Assembly (NCBI GenBank): GCA_964606385.1
Contig: CAZSFZ010000041.1
Span: 1-6,485, forward strand
Reading direction: 5' to 3'
Source: Aquincolibacterium sp964606385
GTDB taxonomy: Bacteria; Omnitrophota; Omnitrophia; Omnitrophales; Aquincolibacteriaceae
Length of the DNA: 6,485 nucleotides
Shown here: positions 1 to 4,923 of the stretch, one piece after another
How positions within the stretch are numbered: the stretch's first letter is position 1
How the letters are laid out: each line of letters begins with the position of its first letter
Program-made: the position numbers and the translations under genes
The notes under the pieces: model-generated
Database searches by the model: none
What the model was told of the DNA's origin: nothing
Seen by the model: only the letters and a program-made list of their open reading frames with translations

Positions 1-127
1 CATCGATATTCGCCCAAGCCTTGTCGATATTATTCCGCACCTGGATCAGGCCATTATAGATCCCCACAAAATACCCGATCACGCCCAGCACCACAAAAAC
101 GACTACCACCAAGATCACTATTTCCAT
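1..127 (-). CDS. lemA: LemA family protein, N-terminal part (cut by window edge)
   Basis: The first 42 residues are visible and the rest lies beyond the left edge. The protein starts with a hydrophobic stretch (about residues 2-24, rich in Val and Ile) that should be a single N-terminal membrane anchor. It continues with YNGLIQVRNNIDKAWANID, the hallmark opening of LemA proteins (YN-L---RN-VD-AW-NID). Known members are small proteins of about 185 residues, a membrane anchor followed by a helical bundle; their biochemical role is not settled. The ATG at 127 is preceded by a G-rich Shine-Dalgarno sequence (AAAGGGGGGG, two bases before the ATG). It lies 17 bp downstream of the GIDE-domain gene on the same strand, a pairing I recall from many bacterial genomes, so the two are probably cotranscribed and functionally linked. 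Family assignment is strong despite the short visible part. Confidence 0.85.
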   Translation of the reverse strand, partial: MEIVILVVVVFVVLGVIGYFVGIYNGLIQVRNNIDKAWANID

Positions 128-144
128 AGCCCCCCCTTTCTCGT

Positions 145-918
145 TTAAAACATCCGTTTAAAGTAATGTCCGATCAGGATAAAAAGACAGAGCACGGTCA
201 GCGCGGGACCGCCGTACAGGTACAGGTACATCTTGCCACTGAATTCGCTCAAAACGTGTTTTTCATCCTCGTCCGAGATCAGGAACATGTTCCCGGACTG
301 GGCCGCGATGCAAAGGTTCTCTGACCCGACGGCGGAGCCTCCCGAAACGGGATTGGGCTGGGCCGTACCGATAATATAAAGGTCATCTCCGGATTCGATA
401 TAAGTTTCGAAACAACGGATCTGTTTATCAAAGCCGAAGGCACCCTTCGCGCTGATGTTCATCACGGCCAACTGATTAAAAAAAGCTGCCTTATCCTGTG
501 TGTTAGATCCGCTGCTGTACCGGCGATCAGGATGCGCGTGGAATTCTGCGCCGGCCGGGCTCACGAGCACTTTCCCGGTCTCGTCCTCAAGATAGAAAAA
601 TTCGGGGCTGGCGTATTCGGCGATCGTGACCCAGGAACCGCTCTTCCCGGAGCTTCGGTATTCTTCAACCTTGTAATGAAAAAAAACACAAGGGGCTTTC
701 GCGAAAGCGCTGACCAGCGGCTTTTGAAATTCACGGGCCTTGCCTTTCACCTCGGTCAGGCCCACCGCCATGCCGCGGACCGTGGAAGTGGGGATATCTT
801 CGATCATTTTCTTTTTTTTACGAAGCTGAAACCCGCGGAAGAAGCCCAGGGTGCCCATGACGGCGCCCAGGCAAAGGTAGAAAAAAAGCTTTGATTCGTT
901 TTCGCTGGAAGAACTCAT
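145..918 (-). CDS. GIDE-domain (MUL1-like) membrane protein
   Basis: This 257-residue protein resembles the membrane part of the eukaryotic mitochondrial E3 ligase MUL1/GIDE, without a RING finger. An N-terminal membrane segment (about 11-30) is followed by a basic stretch (RKKKK, 33-37). A conserved TSTVRGMAVGLTEVKGKA block (44-61) follows, then KAPCVFFHYKVEEY (74-87), and the GIDE core containing CFETYIESGDDLYIIGTA (169-186). A second membrane segment lies near the C-terminus (about 233-252) before a short basic tail. Two membrane segments around a soluble domain match the GIDE family. Bacterial members have no established activity; without a RING a ubiquitin ligase role is not expected. 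The ATG at 918 is the only convenient start ahead of the first membrane segment; the upstream AAGAGA is a weak ribosome binding site. The gene is followed after 17 bp by lemA, suggesting a GIDE-LemA unit at the membrane. A candidate promoter lies about 50-75 bp upstream. Confidence 0.85.
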   Translation of the reverse strand: MSSSSENESKLFFYLCLGAVMGTLGFFRGFQLRKKKKMIEDIPTSTVRGMAVGLTEVKGKAREFQKPLVSAFAKAPCVFFHYKVEEYRSSGKSGSWVTIAEYASPEFFYLEDETGKVLVSPAGAEFHAHPDRRYSSGSNTQDKAAFFNQLAVMNISAKGAFGFDKQIRCFETYIESGDDLYIIGTAQPNPVSGGSAVGSENLCIAAQSGNMFLISDEDEKHVLSEFSGKMYLYLYGGPALTVLCLFILIGHYFKRMF

Positions 919-966
919 TCAGGGTCTCTTTTTTACGAAACAAATCCTCAGGGTTTTAATGAGAGA

Positions 967-995
967 AGTATCGGCTTTCCAGATTAAAACCTCAA
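967..995 (-). promoter_or_regulatory. Candidate sigma-70-type promoter for the GIDE-lemA operon
   Basis: Read on the minus strand, TTGAGG (990-995) and GATACT (967-972) are separated by exactly 17 bp. Each hexamer matches the housekeeping consensus at four of six positions. Transcription would start near 960, giving a leader of about 40 bases before the ATG at 918. It lies in the 147-bp divergent region between the GIDE gene and amrS. I see no equally good promoter for amrS there. This is a pattern match only. Confidence 0.3.
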
Positions 996-1065
996 ATCAC
1001 CCGGTCCCCATTCTATCGATTTCCCGTGTGCAAACCATTAAAAACTGGTGCAGAATAGAGCCATC

Positions 1066-2142
1066 ATGGACACAGTCGTACCGACGAAATACTGGCATAA
1101 GGTTGCGGAAGGACGCATCCAGTGCGACCTTTGCCCGCGGCACTGTAAACTCGCGGAGGGCCAGCGCGGTTATTGTTTTGTCCGGGCCTGTCAAAACGGC
1201 GAGATCGTCCTGACGACCTATGGGCGTTCGAGCGGCTTCTGTGTGGACCCTATCGAAAAGAAGCCGTTGTTTCATTTTCTTCCCGGAACGCCCGTCTTTT
1301 CTTTTGGTACGGCCGGCTGCAACCTGGGCTGCAAGTTCTGCCAGAATGCCGATATCAGTCACTCGCGGGAAATGGACACCCTTGCGGATATCGCCTCGCC
1401 GGAACTCATCGCGAAAACCGCGAAGTCGCTCGATTGCCGTAGTGTGGCTTTTACCTATAACGAACCCGCTATTTTCCATGAGTATGCCGTGGACACGGCG
1501 AAGGCATGCCGCAAACTCGGCATCAAGACGGTCGCCGTGACGGCCGGCTATGTCTGTGCCGAACCCCGTAAGGAATTCTACGCGTGGATGGATGCCGCGA
1601 ACGTGGACCTGAAAGGATTCACGGAAGATTTCTATAAAAAATATACGGACAGCTCGCTCGCGCCCGTCCTCGAGACGCTCCTCTATATCAAAAAAGAAAC
1701 ATCCGTATGGCTTGAGATCACCACGCTCCTCGTCCCGGGCTTGAATGATTCCGACAAAGAGCTTCACGCCCTGACTTCGTGGATCGTGAAAAACCTCGGG
1801 GCCGAGGTTCCGCTCCATTTTTCAGCCTTTCATCCGGCCCACAAGTTGCAGGATGTCCCCTCCACTCCCCCTTCCACGTTATTCAAGGCGCGGGAGATCG
1901 CGATAGCGAGCGGAATCCGTTACTGCTACACGGGAAATATCGAGGACCCGGAAGGCGAGTCGACTTTCTGCCACGCCTGCGGGGAAAAACTGATCGGACG
2001 GAACTGGTATGAATTGAGCGGTTGGAATTTGAAGGATGGGAAATGCAAGTTCTGCGGCGCCTTCTGCCCGGGGGTTTTTGAGTCCACGCCAGGCGCCTGG
2101 GGCTCTAAACGACTTCCGGTCCGGCTCAGTGACTTCGCCTGA
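1066..2142 (+). CDS. amrS: AmmeMemoRadiSam system radical SAM enzyme (AmrS)
   Basis: This 358-residue radical SAM protein belongs to the COG1180/PflA-like branch. Cys85, Cys89 and Cys92 (GCNLGCKFCQN) form the CxxxCxxC site for the 4Fe-4S cluster that cleaves S-adenosylmethionine. Further family hallmarks are FTYNEPAIFHEY (129-140), VDLKGF (180-185), LVPGLNDSDKEL (222-233), FSAFHPAHKLQDVP (252-265) and YTGNI (288-292). The N-terminus carries CDLCPRHC (20-27) and GYC (35-37). The C-terminus has paired cysteines (302/305 and 327/330, plus Cys334) like a zinc ribbon, all usual in AmrS. The family is named for its frequent linkage to Memo and AMMECR1 proteins; its substrate is not established, and neither partner gene is in this window. 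I chose the ATG at 1066, with TAGAG five bases upstream and the N-terminus in line with the family. A GTG at 1048 would add six residues but lacks a ribosome binding site. About 20 residues follow the usual GV-aromatic ending, and the 3' end overlaps the convergent CYTH gene by 17 bp. Confidence 0.9.
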   Translation: MDTVVPTKYWHKVAEGRIQCDLCPRHCKLAEGQRGYCFVRACQNGEIVLTTYGRSSGFCVDPIEKKPLFHFLPGTPVFSFGTAGCNLGCKFCQNADISHSREMDTLADIASPELIAKTAKSLDCRSVAFTYNEPAIFHEYAVDTAKACRKLGIKTVAVTAGYVCAEPRKEFYAWMDAANVDLKGFTEDFYKKYTDSSLAPVLETLLYIKKETSVWLEITTLLVPGLNDSDKELHALTSWIVKNLGAEVPLHFSAFHPAHKLQDVPSTPPSTLFKAREIAIASGIRYCYTGNIEDPEGESTFCHACGEKLIGRNWYELSGWNLKDGKCKFCGAFCPGVFESTPGAWGSKRLPVRLSDFA

Positions 2143-2716
2143 TCGTATTTCTCGGGGAACGATGAACGGGTAACGATTTTCGTTCAACATTTCCCGTTAT
2201 CCGTTTCCCGGATCTCAGGATCTGGTCGCTATAGGAATCCGCCACAAGGTCCTTCGCGCGTATCCCCAGCAGATCCCGAAAGCGCTCACATTGTCTTTCG
2301 AGCCTTGCGGCCGCGCACTTCGGACCGAACACTTCGATCTCTACGAAATTTCCAAGCTTCTTGACCCGATCGATATGGAATTTCGCGTTCTTGATGAAAT
2401 AGATCTCGCGTTTCTTATCGACCACGGCAAGTACGCCGAAGGCAACGGCCAGGATCCGCTTCAGCGGACTTTTTTTATCAAAAGGGAAAAGCGTGGAGTG
2501 ACATTCTTTGGATTTTTTTTGATCGACGCGCCTGTAATAGATCAGCGCATTTTCGATACGTCCTTCCCGGAGTTTCAGCCGGCCCGAAGGGATACGAAAA
2601 TACGTGTCGATCTGATGGTCGAGCCCCCCAAAACGGGCTTTTTTTGATCTCAGGATACGGCGGACACGCGCGGGATCGGAGCAACGCGCCTTGATCTCAA
2701 GGCTCAGGGATCTCAT
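2126..2716 (-). CDS. CYTH domain protein (class IV adenylate cyclase / thiamine triphosphatase superfamily)
   Basis: This 196-residue protein fits the CYTH fold, an eight-stranded tunnel that binds triphosphates with metal ions. Visible signatures are LEIKAR at residues 6-11 (the N-terminal ExExK motif with Ser5 in place of the first Glu), HQIDTYF (34-40), GRLKLREG (45-52), IYYRR (59-63), FHIDRV (113-118), FVEIEV (124-129) and SYSDQIL (161-167). Basic and acidic residues alternate along the strands as expected for the tunnel. The family includes CyaB-type adenylate cyclases, thiamine triphosphatases and tripolyphosphatases; sequence alone does not say which activity is present. The start at 2716 lies 7 bp after the kinase stop codon with no clear ribosome binding site, suggesting translational coupling. 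Residues from about 169 to the end appear to be extra: this tail is largely encoded by the inverted heptamer repeat at 2153-2210 and is probably not part of the fold. The coding strand contains three A-runs of 7, 8 and 7 bases. Confidence 0.82.
   Translation of the reverse strand: MRSLSLEIKARCSDPARVRRILRSKKARFGGLDHQIDTYFRIPSGRLKLREGRIENALIYYRRVDQKKSKECHSTLFPFDKKSPLKRILAVAFGVLAVVDKKREIYFIKNAKFHIDRVKKLGNFVEIEVFGPKCAAARLERQCERFRDLLGIRAKDLVADSYSDQILRSGKRITGNVERKSLPVHRSPRNTIRRSH
2153..2210. repeat. Imperfect inverted repeat made of two opposed heptamer arrays
   Basis: Two 23-bp arms (2153-2175 and 2188-2210) are reverse complements at 17 of 23 positions around a 12-base spacer. Each arm is itself a run of degenerate heptamers of the form GNNNAAC. 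On the plus strand the units are GGGGAAC, GATGAAC and GGGTAAC (2154-2174). On the minus strand they are GGGAAAC, GGATAAC, GGGAAAT and GTTGAAC (2209 down to 2182). The strongest pairing is AACGGGTAACG (2165-2175) with CGTTATCCGTT (2196-2206 region), broken by one G-T wobble. A smaller hairpin AACGA/TCGTT (2172-2184) sits in the middle. The element lies 11 bp after the amrS stop and inside the 3' end of the CYTH reading frame. No T-run follows it on either strand, so it is not a classical terminator, though it could stabilise RNA 3' ends. Confidence 0.75.
2455..2476 (+). terminator. Terminator-like hairpin, antisense within the CYTH gene
   Basis: TCCGC (2455-2459) and GCGGA (2464-2468) form a perfect 5-bp stem with a TTCA loop. 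One base later a run of seven T follows (2470-2476). Read on the plus strand this has the form of an intrinsic terminator, about 310 bp beyond the amrS stop. The stem is short and the site also encodes conserved-looking Lys and Arg codons of the CYTH protein, so it may be coincidence. Confidence 0.25.
2622..2645 (+). terminator. Second terminator-like hairpin, antisense within the CYTH gene
   Basis: AGCCC (2622-2626) pairs with GGGCT (2635-2639) across an 8-base loop, and the sequence continues into a run of seven T (2639-2645). On the plus strand it has the layout of a weak intrinsic terminator near the 5' end of the minus-strand CYTH gene. It could stop antisense transcription running toward the kinase gene, or be chance. 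Confidence 0.22.
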
Positions 2717-2723
2717 CGATCGT

Positions 2724-3950
2724 TCAGGAAGGCTTCAAAGGAAGGGTAAAGGTAAAGGTCGAGCCCTTGCCGGGCTGGCTCTCGACCCCGATCGTCCCGC
2801 CGTGGGCTTCTACCATGCGCTTGGCGATCGCGAGCCCCAATCCGGTGCTTTTTTCGCCCTGCGCCGGAAGCACATTGGTCCTGCCGAAATACCGGAACAA
2901 TTTCGAGATCTCGGCGGCGGGGATCCCCGGCCCCTGATCGGTCACGGAGATGGCGACGCGATCTTTTTGGAGCGAGGCTCGAAGAACGACCCGGCCTTTG
3001 GGCGGTGAGAATTTGATCGCATTCGTCACGAGATTATTGATAACCTGATCGATGCGGTCACCGTCCATCATGACCGTTGGAAGGGTTTCGGAGACCTCCA
3101 GAACAAATTCAACCGATTTAGCTTTGGCGAGCAGCTTGTTATCTATGGCATTTTTTTTCAAATAGGCCACAAGATCCGTTTCCCGAGGGTCCAGGGCCAG
3201 ATGTCCCGACTCGATCACACTGACACTTAAAAGATCCCGGATCAGGGCCAGCATTTTATCGCAGTGCTGGGAAATAGAACGAATCGGGCCCTGCTGTTCC
3301 GGAGTTAGATCCCCTAACAATCCTTCCGAAAAAATATCCGCATAGCCTTTAATGACCGCGATCGGACTGCGCAAGTCATGCGCTGCGATCCCAAGAAATC
3401 TGTTTTTGAGATCATTCAAACGGATCTTTTCTTCGTAAAGCCGGCTTTTCTCGAGCGTCAGGGCTAATTGGGCCGCGATCTCCTGAAAAAGCTCCACATG
3501 AGCGTCCCGGTATGTGTCTTTTTCCATGCTGGAGAAAAAAATGAACCCGATCGGCTTGCCTAAAGCGATCAAAGGGCAGGTCAGACTGGACCGCATCCCC
3601 TCCTCCACGATCTTGCGTGTGGAATCGGAGCGGGGATGTTCTCTCAGGTAGGCTTCCAGATCGTTCAGAATGCGCGGCTCGCCGGTCTGAAGGACTTTCT
3701 CAAGGCTGCTCCCGCGCATGACCGCGGAGTAACCCTTGGGAAGTTTGACCTCAGGAGCCTCGGAATGCGTCCAGTAGGCCCGAAGCACCGAATCTTCTTC
3801 TTCCAACAACGAAAAACCGATGCGGTGGTAAGGAATGACCGAATGCAGGGAATCGTAGGCGTATTCGAGAACCTCGTCGATGACTTTCCCCGCGTTGATC
3901 TTCTCCGAAATATGGAGAAGCGCCTTGAGTTCCTCTTCGCGGGTCGCCAT
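2724..3950 (-). CDS. Soluble GAF-domain sensor histidine kinase
   Basis: This 408-residue protein is a two-component sensor kinase without membrane segments. Numbering is from the ATG at 3950. A GAF sensor domain covers about residues 7-168, with the typical SLTCPLIALGKPIGFIFFSS strand-helix pattern near 122-141. A short helical linker follows, then the dimerisation and phosphoacceptor domain with His191 in AAHDLRSP. The ATP-binding domain shows the N-box (INNLVTNAIKFSPP, with Asn306 and Asn310), the G1 box DQGPGIP (338-344), an F-box LFRYFGR (351-357) and the G2 box GLGL (370-373). All catalytic elements are present, so it should be active. The ligand of the GAF domain cannot be told from sequence. 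No response regulator is encoded in the window. A TTG directly upstream (3953) would add one residue; ATG with GAGA seven bases upstream is the better start. It sits 30 bp after the AsmA-like gene and 7 bp before the CYTH gene, so likely in one operon. Confidence 0.92.
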   Translation of the reverse strand: MATREEELKALLHISEKINAGKVIDEVLEYAYDSLHSVIPYHRIGFSLLEEEDSVLRAYWTHSEAPEVKLPKGYSAVMRGSSLEKVLQTGEPRILNDLEAYLREHPRSDSTRKIVEEGMRSSLTCPLIALGKPIGFIFFSSMEKDTYRDAHVELFQEIAAQLALTLEKSRLYEEKIRLNDLKNRFLGIAAHDLRSPIAVIKGYADIFSEGLLGDLTPEQQGPIRSISQHCDKMLALIRDLLSVSVIESGHLALDPRETDLVAYLKKNAIDNKLLAKAKSVEFVLEVSETLPTVMMDGDRIDQVINNLVTNAIKFSPPKGRVVLRASLQKDRVAISVTDQGPGIPAAEISKLFRYFGRTNVLPAQGEKSTGLGLAIAKRMVEAHGGTIGVESQPGKGSTFTFTLPLKPS

Positions 3951-3980
3951 CAAAGTTCTCGCATCCGTTCGAGGACCCTT

Positions 3981-4850
3981 TTATTCGCTCTTGCTGAAGG
4001 GGTTCAACTTTTTGAGACTGCTGGCAGCGCTCTTCACTCCACTTGTGACGGTACTTGAGGTGCTTTTAAGCGTCTCACCGGTCTTGCCTGCGATCGCGGA
4101 CGGATCCCCCACCGTGCTCTTCAAAGTATCCAGCCCCTTCTGCGCAGCCTCAGCCGCCATTTTGGCGGAAGCGTTCAAGGAATCCGTCACGGCGCTCTGA
4201 AGACCGGCGATATCAAAATCCACGAGGTTGGATAAGCCGGAGCTCAGCATCGCCTTCAGAACGATCAGACGTACGACGCTTTGAAGGTCGGAAATGTTCT
4301 GGAATGTCTGATCCAGGTTGATCTTGAATTCCTTGGTCGCGGGCTGACCCCCGGAATAATCCACATAGACGACCTTGCCGATCTTAAGACGCATCACATC
4401 GATCTGCATCGGCATGGGTTTGGAGGGCGCCGTGGGTTCCTGCTGCGGTTTTTGAGCGGAAGGCTTTTGAGTTCCCGCGAGCGCTTTCAGACGGTCCAGA
4501 TTCAGCTCGCCTTTCTCATTTTTGACCACCGTAAACTGGTCCATATTGAACTCAATATTCTCAATGTGCCCCTTCCCTTTCAGAAAACTGCCGAGCTCGA
4601 AATCCACCAGGATCTTCGGGATATCCACCAGGCTCGTATCATGAAACCCGGCCGGATTTTTAACCACAAGATTTTCGATATCCAGGAGCGTCTTCGCGAA
4701 ACTGATGTCCAGTTTACCGATACTCAGAGGCATTCCGGTCACAGCCTTGACGCCATTCTCCGCGACGGCCTTCACCACCACATTACGCGCAAGCACCAAC
4801 ACCACCAGAACCACAATGAGCAAAGTCAGAAGTTTCATGATGAGCTTCAC
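3981..4850 (-). CDS. Short AsmA-like membrane-anchored protein
   Basis: This 289-residue protein opens with a hydrophobic anchor (about 4-21, LIMKLLTLLIVVLVVLVL). An AsmA-type N-terminal module follows: TGMPLSIGKLDISF (38-51), DIENLVVKNPAGF (57-69), DIPKILVDFELGSFLKGKGHI (76-96) and VVKNEKGELNLDRL (108-121). A Pro/Gln/Lys-rich linker (about 127-148) leads to another strand-rich segment (149-180). The C-terminal part (about 213-289) is rich in Ala, Ser, Thr and Lys and looks like an amphipathic or LEA-like helix. AsmA-family proteins are inner-membrane-anchored periplasmic proteins linked to outer-membrane and lipid homeostasis, and are usually much longer. This one resembles only the N-terminal module plus a different tail. 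The start is the GTG at 4850, because a strong Shine-Dalgarno sequence lies six bases upstream; the ATG at 4838 has none and would shorten the basic N-terminus. The gene lies 73 bp after the Kef-like antiporter and 30 bp before the kinase. The exact function is unknown. Confidence 0.72.
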   Translation of the reverse strand: MKLIMKLLTLLIVVLVVLVLARNVVVKAVAENGVKAVTGMPLSIGKLDISFAKTLLDIENLVVKNPAGFHDTSLVDIPKILVDFELGSFLKGKGHIENIEFNMDQFTVVKNEKGELNLDRLKALAGTQKPSAQKPQQEPTAPSKPMPMQIDVMRLKIGKVVYVDYSGGQPATKEFKINLDQTFQNISDLQSVVRLIVLKAMLSSGLSNLVDFDIAGLQSAVTDSLNASAKMAAEAAQKGLDTLKSTVGDPSAIAGKTGETLKSTSSTVTSGVKSAASSLKKLNPFSKSE

Positions 4851-4855
4851 GGCCT

Positions 4856-4864
4856 ACCTCCCCT
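4856..4864 (-). promoter_or_regulatory. Strong ribosome binding site deciding the GTG start of the AsmA-like gene
   Basis: On the minus strand AGGGGAGGT stands six bases before GTG (4848-4850). The GGAGG core is at 4857-4861. This is the best Shine-Dalgarno match in the window and supports the GTG over the in-frame ATG twelve bases further on. Confidence 0.75.
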
Positions 4865-4923
4865 ATGCATTTTTGCTTAAAACACTAAAACCAGGGCGAA
4901 TTTTGCAGGACCCCATTTTACCA

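Noticed and set aside
919..955. Short repeated TCAGGGT words upstream of the GIDE gene
   Set aside because: Only two imperfect copies of about seven bases; no more than expected by chance.
1048..1050. GTG as the start of amrS
   Set aside because: No ribosome binding site precedes it, and the family N-terminus fits the ATG at 1066.
1028..1056. Possible amrS promoter (GTGCAA, 17 bp, CAGAAT), which would give a nearly leaderless mRNA
   Set aside because: The -35 matches only three of six positions, too weak to annotate.
997..1818. Long open frame (273 codons) on the minus strand opposite amrS
   Set aside because: It lies antisense to a clearly conserved radical SAM gene, has no recognisable domain and is Arg-rich in the way of shadow frames.
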